DNA of 64,000 bases, taken from positions 1-64,000 of the forward strand of contig WTCE01000112.1 of NCBI GenBank assembly GCA_013138735.1, in the 5' to 3' direction. Under the pieces are notes generated by a model. It did no database searches. It saw only the letters and a list, made by a program, of their open reading frames with translations, and had not been told where the DNA came from. This stretch comes from Crocinitomix sp. (GTDB lineage Bacteria > Bacteroidota > Bacteroidia > Flavobacteriales_D > Crocinitomicaceae). This document shows positions 18,642 to 26,273 of the stretch, one piece after another (the first letter of the stretch is position 1; the number at the start of each line of letters is the position of its first letter). The translations under genes were made by a program, and so were the position numbers.

Positions 18642-19925
18642 TTAAAAATCTTCTTTTGGAATTCCTACTATACCGAGTTCTTTCTCTAACTCTTTTTCAA
18701 TTTCTGGAGACAAAATATGCTCGATAGCTTCTGCCCCTGAATGCACATGAAAAATATCCATGGAGGTGCGCTTCAACAAATACTGTTCCCATAAACGGTG
18801 CAATCTTACAATCCGTTTACTTTCTGTCATCCCTTCTTCTGTTAGGAAATAATTATTGTTTTCGCGCCCAATAAACCCACGACGAATCAATTGATTCAAC
18901 CCCTTTTGTAATTCTGTAGTATCAAAACGGCGCACCTTTAAAATTTCGGCTGAAGCTAAGACTAAATTTAAATCATTTTCTAAATTCTGCCTTTCGTGAT
19001 AATGATAAATGGCTTTCAAGATATTTTCCAATAAGATTTTCGATTTGTTTTTGCGCGCCTTTAAATATCTTGCCAAAATCCCGCGTTTTGTTGATCCTAC
19101 AAAGGATATTAGAGTGATAATTGAAAGAATCATAACCACCCAAGGTCCAGTAGGCGTATTCGAATTGGCGTAAGAGATATAAGCCCCTAACAATCCAGAA
19201 AAAACAGAAAACACTACCGCTATGAACAACATCCGTTTCAATTTATGCGACCAAAAGCGCGCCGCCGCTGCAGGAGTTACGATTAAAGCTGACATGAGCA
19301 CAACCCCCAAGGCTTGAATGCCTGCCGCAATTGCTAAAACTGTTAATGAGGTCATTAAAAATTCTATGCTTCGCACAGGCAGTCCAATTGATTTGGCATA
19401 ATCTGAATTGAATGAAACAATAATAAAGGAGCGATAAAAAAGGATGATGGAGCCAACAATGACTGCTAAAATTACCGCGAATAAAATCAACTCATCCTTA
19501 TTAATGGCAGCAGCTTGCCCGAATAAAAAATGATTCAATCCGCCTTGATCACTATATCCTCCATTTTGGATAAAAGTGAGTAAAACAATCCCCAAAGCAA
19601 AAAAACTTGACAATACAATTCCAATTGCCGCATCTTGCTTAATTTTTGACTTATTCACAATATAATCAACCAAATAAGTGGAAAGCCATCCTGTAAAAAA
19701 GGCTCCAAAAAAGAGGTAAATCATGTTTTTTTCGCCCGCCATTATAAAGCCCAAACAAATGCCTGGCAATAATGAATGTGCAACCGCATCACCAATTAAA
19801 GAACGCTTTCGCAAATAAGCAAAACTCCCAATCAAAGCTGAAGAAGAGTTAATGCAAATCATACCAATAACTACGTAAAATACGTTAGGATCTTTGAATG
19901 ATATGAAGTCTATGAAAGTTTGCAC
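18642..19925 (-). CDS. Metal ABC transporter permease fused to a DtxR/MntR-like domain
   Basis: A 427-residue protein. Residues 1-290 are an ABC-3 family permease (LRKRSLIGDAVAHSLLPGICLGF; GVVLMSALIVTPAAAARF). Residues 300-427 are a soluble DtxR-like region: a winged-helix part (RFDTTELQKGLNQLIRRGFI, YFLTEEGMTESKRIVRLHRLWEQYL) and the dimerisation/metal site HSGAEAIEHILSPEIE. The candidate metal ligands, His of LHRLWE and E-x-x-E-H, match those in the separate regulator of this operon. Whether the fused domain senses cytosolic metal to gate transport or binds DNA is open. Such fusions are known in Bacteroidota. Confidence 0.92.
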   Translation of the reverse strand: MQTFIDFISFKDPNVFYVVIGMICINSSSALIGSFAYLRKRSLIGDAVAHSLLPGICLGFIMAGEKNMIYLFFGAFFTGWLSTYLVDYIVNKSKIKQDAAIGIVLSSFFALGIVLLTFIQNGGYSDQGGLNHFLFGQAAAINKDELILFAVILAVIVGSIILFYRSFIIVSFNSDYAKSIGLPVRSIEFLMTSLTVLAIAAGIQALGVVLMSALIVTPAAAARFWSHKLKRMLFIAVVFSVFSGLLGAYISYANSNTPTGPWVVMILSIITLISFVGSTKRGILARYLKARKNKSKILLENILKAIYHYHERQNLENDLNLVLASAEILKVRRFDTTELQKGLNQLIRRGFIGRENNNYFLTEEGMTESKRIVRLHRLWEQYLLKRTSMDIFHVHSGAEAIEHILSPEIEKELEKELGIVGIPKEDF

Positions 19926-20044
19926 GTTTTAGTCTCTAGTCGTTAGTCTCAAGTAAATAGTATTTAGTACTTGGTACTCGGTATTCAGTATTTGCCTTTT
20001 TCATTTGATAATTGAACATTCTCCATTGCAAATTGATCATTGTC
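19926..20044. repeat. Degenerate AGT-word intergenic repeat inside the metal operon
   Basis: On the + strand, TAGTC/TTAGT/TATTTAGTA/TTGGTACTCGGTATTCAGTA words follow each other for about 60 bases, then ATTGATAATTGAACATT / AAATTGATCATTG words. The composition is unlike a coding or terminator sequence. It separates the ATPase and permease genes, which otherwise would abut. Confidence 0.5.
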
Positions 20045-20836
20045 CTACAAATCCACATCTTTTTCACGAATTGGAAATTGATTTTCTTTAATGAGGTTTG
20101 CTACTTTTGCTAATAATGTCAACTGACCTCCGTAGGCGTTTGATAAATTTTCTTCTGTTAAAACATCTTGCGGAGTACCTTTCGCTATGAGGCGTGTATT
20201 CAATAAAACCAAATAGTCAAAATAATCTGATACGGTTTGCAAATCATGGTGAATAATGAGGACTGTTTTGCCAGTATTTCTCATTTCTTCTAAGAGACTT
20301 AAAATCGAATTTTCTGTTGCTGCATCTACTCCAACAAAAGGTTCATCCATCAAATATATATCTGCTTTTTGCGCCAAAGCTCTTGCTATAAATACACGCT
20401 GTTGTTGTCCTCCTGAAAGTTGAGCGATTTGCCGATTTCTAAATTCTGTTAGCCCTACCTTTTCAATGCATTCTTCTACAATTTCAATATCGGTATTATT
20501 GGTGCGTTTAAAAAGGTTGCCCTTGCGATAACGTCCCATCATTACAACATCAAAAACACTAGCAGGAAAATCCCAATCAACGCTTTCTCTTTGCGGAACA
20601 TAAGCAATTTTTTCGCGCATTTTAGACAGGTCTTGATTGAAAATTTTCACGTAACCACTTGAAGGTTCCAGTAAACCCATTATGGTTTTAAGCAAGGTTG
20701 TTTTACCCGAGCCATTTGGACCAATCACACCTATAATTTTACCTGCAGGAAGATCAAAGTCAACATCCCACAGAACGGGAGCACCACCGTATGTCGTTGT
20801 TAAGTTATGAACCTCTATAGCACAGTTTTCATTCAT
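20045..20836 (-). CDS. Metal ABC transporter ATP-binding protein (TroB/ZnuC/MntA family)
   Basis: A 263-residue cytosolic ATPase. Walker A GPNGSGKTTLLKTI, Q-loop YVPQRESVDWDFP, signature LSGGQQQRVFIARAL, Walker B IYLMDEPFVGVD and the switch histidine in IIHHDLQ are all present. The VDWDFP after the Q-loop glutamine is typical of ATPases in manganese/zinc/iron importers of this family. It lies between the binding-protein gene (10 bases away) and the permeases, and should power the importer. Confidence 0.95.
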   Translation of the reverse strand: MNENCAIEVHNLTTTYGGAPVLWDVDFDLPAGKIIGVIGPNGSGKTTLLKTIMGLLEPSSGYVKIFNQDLSKMREKIAYVPQRESVDWDFPASVFDVVMMGRYRKGNLFKRTNNTDIEIVEECIEKVGLTEFRNRQIAQLSGGQQQRVFIARALAQKADIYLMDEPFVGVDAATENSILSLLEEMRNTGKTVLIIHHDLQTVSDYFDYLVLLNTRLIAKGTPQDVLTEENLSNAYGGQLTLLAKVANLIKENQFPIREKDVDL

Positions 20837-20846
20837 TTGTCAACCC

Positions 20847-21761
20847 TTATTTTAATCCGTTTACAATAATTTCTACATTGGCCTTTACCATTCCAATATA
20901 GTTTCCACCGTCAGAGTCTGGTTCACCCAATGCATCTGAATAAAGTGGACCTTCCAAGGTTAATTCGTAGCCTTTATCTTTGGCCCCGTCAACAATGGCT
21001 TGCGCGGTTTTATCAGAGGTAGATGTTTCTACAAAGATCGATTTGATTTGACGTTCAATTACAAAATCAACCATATTTGAAATATCCTTCAAGCCTACTT
21101 CTGATAATGTTGATACACCTTGAATTCCTCTTACCTCAATCCCATATCTCCGTCCGAAATACGAAAAAGCATCATGTGAAGTAATGAGCACGCGAACAGA
21201 ATCTGTAATACTGGACAATGAAATTCGAATCGACTGATCCAATTCATCCACTTTTTTCTTATAAACCTCAAAATTTTTGATGAAATAGTCGGTTGTATCT
21301 CCTTCAACACGCGCTAATTCTTTGGCAACAAATTCCATCCCACTCATCCATATTTCAAGATCAAACCATATGTGTGGGTCAAAAGAATCATCAAAATCGG
21401 CCGACTTAATGAATTTGGTTTTATCAATTCCGTCAGAAACTTTAATCACGGGCTTTTCACTACCGTATTTCTCTAACATTTCGGCCATTTTCCCTTCTAA
21501 ATGCAGACCGTTTGAAATGATTATGTCCGCTTCATCTAGCAGTTCAATATCACCAGGAGTTGGTTTATATAAATGCGGATCAGTTCCAGGCCCCATTAAA
21601 GCCGAAACTTCGGCGCTATCACCCACTATATTTTCAACAACATCCTGTATTATTCCAGTAGTTGTAACAATATGTAAAGGTCCTTTTCGTTCCTTTTCCT
21701 CAAGGCGGCAACTGGCAGCAACTACCACAATAGCCATAAAGATTGTTATTCTTTTCATCAT
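20847..21761 (-). CDS. Metal ABC transporter substrate-binding lipoprotein, TroA-like
   Basis: A 304-residue protein with lipobox VVAASC, so it is lipid-anchored in the periplasm. It belongs to the cluster A-I (ZnuA/TroA/PsaA) binding proteins. Candidate metal ligands are His in GTDPHLYKP, His in FDPHIWFD, His in ITSHDAFSYFG and Asp in LYSDALG. The third being His rather than Glu, together with RGIQGVSTLSEVG, resembles TroA (Zn/Mn) more than the Mn-only PsaA type. Its start overlaps the regulator stop by 4 bases (ATGA), so translation is coupled. Confidence 0.93.
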   Translation of the reverse strand: MMKRITIFMAIVVVAASCRLEEKERKGPLHIVTTTGIIQDVVENIVGDSAEVSALMGPGTDPHLYKPTPGDIELLDEADIIISNGLHLEGKMAEMLEKYGSEKPVIKVSDGIDKTKFIKSADFDDSFDPHIWFDLEIWMSGMEFVAKELARVEGDTTDYFIKNFEVYKKKVDELDQSIRISLSSITDSVRVLITSHDAFSYFGRRYGIEVRGIQGVSTLSEVGLKDISNMVDFVIERQIKSIFVETSTSDKTAQAIVDGAKDKGYELTLEGPLYSDALGEPDSDGGNYIGMVKANVEIIVNGLK

Positions 21762-22438
21762 AATTTTGATATGAATTTTACGCCAATATTTTCGGTTACT
21801 TTTTTAGAAAGGTTGGTCTCTGGTTGATCCCCAATTCGAATGGACATTGAATCGTCAAAAGGAAATTTTTCAAGCACATCTATTTCTGTTCCTAAAGTGA
21901 GATGATGACGTTCTAAAAATTTTAGTAAGGCTAATGAATCTTCATTAACCCGTACAATTTCAACGCGCGAATTTATTGCCGCATCAATTAACTTAATCTT
22001 TGATTTACGGTAAACAATATTTCCGTCTTTATCTGGAATTGGATCTCCATGCGGATCAAATTTTGGATAGTTCAAAAAACGATCCAATGAGTCTATTAAT
22101 TTGGTTGAATCGATATGCTCTAGTTGCTCTGCAACATCATGAACTTCTTCCCAGCCAAAACTTAATTTATTCACTAAGAAAGTTTCCCATAAACGGTGTT
22201 TTCGAATAATTTGAATTGCTATTCGTTCCCCTTCCTCTGTTAAAAAACAGCCTTTGTATTTTACATACTCGACCAATTTTTTTTCAGACAACTTTTGCAA
22301 CATGTCTGTTATGGAAGATGCCTTTGTATTTAACCTGGCAGCCAAACCATTAGTTGAAACTCTTTTTTCTGTTAATCCCGAAAGGTGAAAAATCTCTTTG
22401 AGATAATTTTCTTCGCTATGGCTAAGTGATTTCATCAT
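21758..22438 (-). CDS. mntR: DtxR/MntR-family metal-dependent transcriptional repressor
   Basis: A 226-residue regulator: an N-terminal winged helix (SHSEENYLKEIFHLSG, ITDMLQKLSEKKLVEY), a dimerisation/metal-binding domain (IRKHRLWETFL, HDVAEQLEHIDS) and a C-terminal FeoA/SH3-like domain (to FISKL). The E-x-x-E-H motif and the preceding His are the metal ligands. It should repress the operon when Mn or Fe is plentiful. It starts directly after the outer-membrane protein gene and overlaps the binding-protein gene by 4 bases. A 20-bp palindrome upstream of the operon is its likely operator. Confidence 0.92.
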   Translation of the reverse strand: MMKSLSHSEENYLKEIFHLSGLTEKRVSTNGLAARLNTKASSITDMLQKLSEKKLVEYVKYKGCFLTEEGERIAIQIIRKHRLWETFLVNKLSFGWEEVHDVAEQLEHIDSTKLIDSLDRFLNYPKFDPHGDPIPDKDGNIVYRKSKIKLIDAAINSRVEIVRVNEDSLALLKFLERHHLTLGTEIDVLEKFPFDDSMSIRIGDQPETNLSKKVTENIGVKFISKL

Positions 22439-23197
22439 TTATTTAGGAAGTCTTACACTTATTCCAAGCGCTTGGTAATTCATTCTGTTGGTAATGCCAA
22501 CTCCAAATGAATAGTCCAATTGAATATTGTCTTTTAGTAAATAGGTAATCCCAGCATCTGCATTGGTCACAAAATTTTGAATATTCTCATATGCCCCGTA
22601 AGATTCAATATAAGCTCCTAGCTTTTCCGTTATTGGCATTGCTAAGGAAATGGAATAAGTTAAATCGCCATCACCTGTTCCTAAATAAGTATAGCCCAAA
22701 TTATAACCCAGTCCCCATCCATTACTAAAACCATGTGAAAATAGAAGTTTATTAACTACTCCATAAACACCATCAACGGCATTTGTTCCGCTTGGTAACA
22801 CTACATGAGACATAAAGCCGATTTGTGGTTTTACGCGATCTCCTTCTGCAATTTTCCATTTAAAACCCACTTGCAAATTATCGATTAGCCAATTACTTTC
22901 TGCTCCAAAAAACACATTTTGAGAGCGGTTATTATATAAAGTGTTAACAACGCGTAACTCAAATTTATTGGCCACCGCAATTCTAAATAAGGATGTTGGC
23001 AGCATGAATGAGCGATCATTTAATCCCGTAATGTCATTCTGCGTTACTTGAATACCTATGCCAGATTCGATTTGAAACGTTCCTTTTGGAATCGTATTAC
23101 TCGATTCTGTTTGGTCTGGACGATCAGTTTGTAAAGCCTGTCCATACGTTGTAACTGTGAATAAAGTCACAATTATTACTGCTGCTATTTTAACCAT
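22439..23197 (-). CDS. Predicted outer-membrane beta-barrel transporter (Phenol_MetA_deg-like family)
   Basis: A 252-residue exported protein with signal peptide ending TTYGQ. The body starts with TDRPDQTESSNTIPKGTFQIESGIGIQ and continues in regular amphipathic strands to a C-terminal strand, as in the 'transporter' family PF13557. It is the first gene of the metal operon and its stop touches the repressor start, so it may help metal cross the outer membrane (inference). In other Bacteroidota such barrels also precede metal importers, which supports this, but the specific substrate is unproven. Confidence 0.82.
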   Translation of the reverse strand: MVKIAAVIIVTLFTVTTYGQALQTDRPDQTESSNTIPKGTFQIESGIGIQVTQNDITGLNDRSFMLPTSLFRIAVANKFELRVVNTLYNNRSQNVFFGAESNWLIDNLQVGFKWKIAEGDRVKPQIGFMSHVVLPSGTNAVDGVYGVVNKLLFSHGFSNGWGLGYNLGYTYLGTGDGDLTYSISLAMPITEKLGAYIESYGAYENIQNFVTNADAGITYLLKDNIQLDYSFGVGITNRMNYQALGISVRLPK

Positions 23198-23216
23198 GGT
23201 GAATTATTTATTTCTG

Positions 23217-23250
23217 TAAAGGTAACATTATTTTTAGACATGCCTAAAAA
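23217..23250 (-). promoter_or_regulatory. Metal-operon promoter with MntR/DtxR-type operator
   Basis: TTTTTAGACATGCCTAAAAA (23231-23250) is a 20-base palindrome with only one mismatched pair (two positions), of the form known for DtxR/MntR/TroR-type repressors. On the minus strand it is followed by the -7-like TACCTTTA (23217-23224), 19 bases before the first ATG of the operon. The operator sits in the spacer between the -33 and -7 regions, so binding should block RNA polymerase. This supports autoregulation by the encoded repressor. Confidence 0.75.
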
Positions 23251-23265
23251 TTTAAATGAAGTAGA

Positions 23266-23298
23266 TTTGTTTATGTTTTAAAAAGTGATGTATCTTTG
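23266..23298 (+). promoter_or_regulatory. ndk promoter (-33 TTTG, -7 TATCTTTG)
   Basis: TTTG (23266-23269), a 21-base spacer and TATCTTTG (23291-23298) match the Bacteroidota housekeeping promoter. The ndk ATG is 23 bases downstream. The promoter is divergent from the metal operon. Confidence 0.7.
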
Positions 23299-23321
23299 CC
23301 CAAAATTTTAAAACGATTGCA

Positions 23322-23744
23322 ATGGCAACAAATAGAACATTTACAATGATTAAACCTGAGGCAGTAGCTAAAGGATATACTGGGAAAATCACTGATATGA
23401 TTATCGAGGCTGGTTTTACAATTAAAGCAATGAAATTGAAAGAATTGTCTAAAGAGGCTGCTAGTGAGTTCTATGCTGTGCATAACGAGCGTCCGTTTTA
23501 CGGAGAATTAGTTGACTATATGTCTGGCGGACCAATTGTTGCTATGATTTTAGAAAAAGACAACGCTGTTGCTGATTTCCGTGCTTTAGTTGGCGCAACT
23601 GATCCTGCTGAGGCAGCTGAAGGAACAATCAGAAAGACTTATGCAACTTCTAAAGGAGAAAATGCAGTTCATGGTTCAGATTCAGATGAAAATGCTGAAA
23701 TCGAATGTAACTTCCATTTTTCTGCTGAAGAGATTGTAGGATAG
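23322..23744 (+). CDS. ndk: Nucleoside-diphosphate kinase
   Basis: A 140-residue cytosolic enzyme that moves the gamma phosphate between nucleoside triphosphates and diphosphates. The opening [11 protein letters not shown], the GPIVAMILE strand, the RALVGATDP loop and the active-site histidine in [12 protein letters not shown] are all standard. The length is typical. It is monocistronic, with a promoter and terminator of its own. Confidence 0.98.
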   Translation: MATNRTFTMIKPEAVAKGYTGKITDMIIEAGFTIKAMKLKELSKEAASEFYAVHNERPFYGELVDYMSGGPIVAMILEKDNAVADFRALVGATDPAEAAEGTIRKTYATSKGENAVHGSDSDENAEIECNFHFSAEEIVG

Positions 23745-23773
23745 ATTTTCAAACTACATCATAAAATATTAAG

Positions 23774-23804
23774 AACCTAGGCGAGTAATTGTCTAGGTTT
23801 TTTT
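23774..23804 (+). terminator. ndk terminator
   Basis: AACCTAG pairs with CTAGGTT (7 pairs, 12-base loop), followed by TTTTT. It lies 30 bases past the ndk stop. Confidence 0.8.
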
Positions 23805-23819
23805 GTGGGTTCTCTGTGC

Positions 23820-24080
23820 AATTCAAGAGCACTTCGAGAGCCTCAGTATTCTTGAGTTACTCGCCTTGCTTTACGGCAGTTATTCGAAGGCGAAGAACTG
23901 ACTACAAAAAATTGCCCGCCGTTTTATTGATGCTAAATTCCACGTTTTGGTGCATACTGTGCTAGCTGTGCAGTCGCAGGATTACAAATCCAGCGAAGCT
24001 CTAAGTTAGAATTTCCATGTTCGTTATTCGAGATTCATTTTTCCTAAGCTCCAACTTTTGATCCTCATTGGTAATTCCAT
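23820..24080. repeat. GC-richer non-coding region, possible REP-like or decayed mobile sequence
   Basis: About 260 bases without an ORF, with higher GC than its neighbours and many short palindromes: GGATTACAAATCC, ACTGTGCTAGCTGTGCAGT, and TTCGAAGGCGAAGAA. The GGATTACAAATCC hairpin within a GCGAAGC context resembles REP-type repeats linked to RAYT transposases in Bacteroidota (inference from memory). No transposase is seen here. Confidence 0.35.
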
Positions 24081-24085
24081 TTTCC

Positions 24086-24102
24086 AAAAAAAAAAAAAAA
24101 AA
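24086..24102 (+). repeat. A17 homopolymer tract
   Basis: Seventeen consecutive A residues in non-coding DNA between the GC-richer region and the candidate small-RNA terminator. It is unusually long for a bacterial chromosome and may vary in length or hold an assembly error. Confidence 0.8.
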
Positions 24103-24136
24103 CAGTCATGGGGAAACAAATAAAAAGTTTAGAAAC

Positions 24137-24275
24137 AAAAAAAACCGAGATGGCCCTACTCTTCCATCTCGGCTTATCGTTAACCGATTTCTGTTTTAAA
24201 GAAATAAAACAAATCGTGTGCTTACTCTGTTTGGGATTTTCAGCTAACTCCCTGCGTTAAATCTAATAGATACAA
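24137..24275 (-). ncRNA. Candidate small RNA ending in an intrinsic terminator
   Basis: On the minus strand a perfect 9-pair hairpin (CCGAGATGG / CCATCTCGG, 24145-24172) followed by eight T is a strong terminator, but the nearest minus-strand gene ends 230 bases upstream and has its own terminator-like hairpin at 24285-24314. The 100 bases before the strong terminator contain another stem (GATTT-GTTTT with AAAACAAATC, 24186-24215) and no ORF. This is the layout of an independent small RNA of about 140 bases. The 5' end is a guess. It could be a 6S-like RNA, but I cannot assign a family. Confidence 0.5.
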
Positions 24276-24284
24276 ATGTCGGGG

Positions 24285-24314
24285 TAATAAAACCTTTTAA
24301 AAACAGTTAAAAGG
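24285..24314 (-). terminator. Likely terminator of the beta-barrel gene operon
   Basis: CCTTTTAA and TTAAAAGG form a perfect 8-pair stem with a 6-base loop, followed on the minus strand by TTTTATTA. It is AT-rich, so only moderately strong. It lies about 87 bases past the stop of the 185-residue protein gene. Confidence 0.5.
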
Positions 24315-24400
24315 CTGAATTTTGCATAAAAAAAGCCCGTATTAAAACTGACTTTTATCAAAAAAAGGGAAAATTGATCAAATTTGAACGAAATAAGAGA

Positions 24401-24958
24401 TTATTCTAAACGATCTAATTTTCGGCTGCGCTTCATAGCATAAAACGAAAATCTATAGCCAACTTTAATTGAGACCCAGGCGTAATTTATTTTACTTCCG
24501 AAACCAATTTCCGTTTCTGATTGATCAAATTGCCTTTTTAAGAGTGGTCCAGCATCTAATTCTAGATTAATGCGATTTAGGGTAAAAAAGGAGAGTCCGA
24601 TTGGCGCCGAATAGAACATATAATTAGTTCCGTTAAGGGGAAGAAAGGCATTTGCTCTTAAGCCCAGATTTAAAACGAGCTTATCTCGCTTAACTCCCCA
24701 AGGGTAAAATTTAACATCAGCCCCAGCCCCTGAATATCCGCCACCAATTCCTACACGCCATTTTCTAGACAATAATAAATCGTAAGAAATTCCTCCGTAA
24801 CCTGATTTACCGCCTCCTTCTAAACTTATTGAGCTTTTAAAAACTCCCGCAAATTCCATTTTTTTTAGATCTGATCTATCCAATTCAATATTCAAAGTAG
24901 AGTCTTGCGCATGGCAAACACCGGTAAACAAAAGTATTATGACTATCGATATCTTCAT
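24401..24958 (-). CDS. Predicted outer-membrane beta-barrel protein, function unknown
   Basis: A 185-residue exported protein with a signal peptide ending GVCHAQ. The mature part has alternating amphipathic strands (KSGYGGISYDLLLSRKWRVGIGGGYSG, VLNLGLRANAFLPL, INYAWVSIKVGYRFSFYAM) typical of small eight-stranded barrels. It ends in a short basic tail rather than an aromatic residue. The start overlaps the monooxygenase-like gene by 4 bases. No family is recognised. Confidence 0.7.
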   Translation of the reverse strand: MKISIVIILLFTGVCHAQDSTLNIELDRSDLKKMEFAGVFKSSISLEGGGKSGYGGISYDLLLSRKWRVGIGGGYSGAGADVKFYPWGVKRDKLVLNLGLRANAFLPLNGTNYMFYSAPIGLSFFTLNRINLELDAGPLLKRQFDQSETEIGFGSKINYAWVSIKVGYRFSFYAMKRSRKLDRLE

Positions 24959-25263
24959 TTATTTTGGATAGATTCTAGTTTAATTTCAGTACTCCAGGCT
25001 TCTGGCTTTGCTGCAAACCATTCCTTTACTTTTGGCCACACCTCTCCAAATAAAGGAGTATAGCGATAAGCGTTTAACGCAGCCTCATTATCCCACACGC
25101 TATAGGTAAAGAAAACGCCTGTTTCGGCAATGTCTTTTAACAGTTTAACGCCTTGACATCCTGGTTGATTGCCTACTTGATTTTTAATTTCATTAAAATA
25201 TAGTTCAAAATCGGCACAGCGATCTGTTTTAAACGTCATTTTTACAATTCGTTGTATCGCCAT
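24955..25263 (-). CDS. ABM-fold (antibiotic biosynthesis monooxygenase-like) protein
   Basis: A 102-residue protein with the ferredoxin-like dimeric alpha/beta-barrel pattern of PF03992: IQRIVKMTFKTDRCADFELYFNEIKNQVGNQPGCQGVKLLKD, then VFFTYSVWDNEAALNAYRYTPLFGEVWPKVKEWFAAKPEAW. Members include quinol monooxygenases and heme-degrading enzymes, but many have no known substrate. It is co-transcribed with the SAM-hydrolase-like gene upstream (14-base gap) and the beta-barrel gene downstream (4-base overlap). Confidence 0.85.
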   Translation of the reverse strand: MAIQRIVKMTFKTDRCADFELYFNEIKNQVGNQPGCQGVKLLKDIAETGVFFTYSVWDNEAALNAYRYTPLFGEVWPKVKEWFAAKPEAWSTEIKLESIQNK

Positions 25264-25277
25264 CTTATTCTTAATTT

Positions 25278-26144
25278 CTAATCGGTTGGGAAAAGTGAAT
25301 CTATATTATCTTTTGATCCTTTCGGATGGAACTCCATTCGTATTGTTTCCCCTACATTTAGTCCTAATAAAGATCCTGCTCCACCTCCATTACCTGCAAC
25401 GCCTTTATTTATCGCAATTTCTAAGAATCCTGACTCATTAAATAAGGCCAATTTTTCAGCTGTTGGCACTTCATAATAGTTCTTAGAGATGTTTTCTATA
25501 AAATACTGAGAGTTTTTAAAATAAATAGTAAAGGGATTTCCGCCTCCAATTTCATTAAAGAGTTTTTCAGTAATATTTACAATTACATTGCTATATTTAT
25601 CTACGTGAATGACGGTTCCTTTGATTAGATTTTTTTCTAAAATAGGTTGTGTGGTAAACACCTTTTTAACATGATCAATCGGATCTCCTATCTCTTCTAA
25701 TTGAACCCCTTCAATCAACTTTAAAATGGTTGGAATATAAATGTAGCGGGTTGGAAACCTCAGCGCAAATTTTGAACTAAAGTCATCAATCCGAACAATT
25801 TCTTGCGCTTTTCTATAACCATTGAGCAAAGAGAATATTCCATTATCGCATCCTACAAAATAATGCCCTCCCATTTTCATGACAATAGGGTATAAATTTG
25901 ATTCGGGATTTCCAATGCTAATTTGCGGCAAAGCGTCCACTCCTAAAAAGTGAATTGTCCCTTCAGGAAAATCGCGCAGGATATTATTTACAAAAAAAGC
26001 GGCTTGAGCAATATTAAAGGGTTGAATCTCATGCGATACGTCAACAATCTTAATTTCGGACGTAGAACCATAAAGTTGCCCTTTTAATGAGGCGACGTAG
26101 TGGTCTTTTAATCCCAAATCTGTCGTTAACGTAATTATTTGCAT
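25278..26144 (-). CDS. S-adenosyl-L-methionine hydroxide adenosyltransferase (SAM hydrolase) family protein
   Basis: A 288-residue protein of the former DUF62 family, which splits SAM into adenosine and methionine with water. The N-terminal ITLTTDLGLKDHYVASLKGQL, the DVSHEIQPFNIAQAAFFVNN and the HYFVGCDNGIFSLL motifs are present. The usual VVDPGVG block is replaced by GVDALPQIS, a variation I recall in Bacteroidota homologues. The C-terminal half holds the beta-barrel domain (VIHVDKYSNVIVNITE). It is the first gene of a three-gene unit, divergent from phoH. Confidence 0.9.
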   Translation of the reverse strand: MQIITLTTDLGLKDHYVASLKGQLYGSTSEIKIVDVSHEIQPFNIAQAAFFVNNILRDFPEGTIHFLGVDALPQISIGNPESNLYPIVMKMGGHYFVGCDNGIFSLLNGYRKAQEIVRIDDFSSKFALRFPTRYIYIPTILKLIEGVQLEEIGDPIDHVKKVFTTQPILEKNLIKGTVIHVDKYSNVIVNITEKLFNEIGGGNPFTIYFKNSQYFIENISKNYYEVPTAEKLALFNESGFLEIAINKGVAGNGGGAGSLLGLNVGETIRMEFHPKGSKDNIDSLFPTD

Positions 26145-26160
26145 GTAATACGTTCTTTAT

Positions 26161-26195
26161 GTACACGAAATTACTATTCTAAGGTGCTCGTGTAC
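26161..26195. promoter_or_regulatory. 8-bp inverted repeat in the SAM-hydrolase/phoH divergent region
   Basis: GTACACGA and TCGTGTAC are perfect inverted repeats with a 19-base spacer, 16 bases upstream of the SAM-hydrolase start. No T-run follows in either direction, so it is not a terminator. It could be an operator or a leader hairpin. Confidence 0.4.
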
Positions 26196-26273
26196 AGAGA
26201 AATTTTTAATTTTACCCAAAATTAATTTTAATTTTAAGTAAAAACGTTTAATACACCATAATTAATTAACATT

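Noticed and set aside
21322-21774. 150-residue + strand ORF opposite the metal-binding protein gene
   Set aside because: Antisense to a lipoprotein with all metal-ligand motifs. Composition is Ser-rich shadow.
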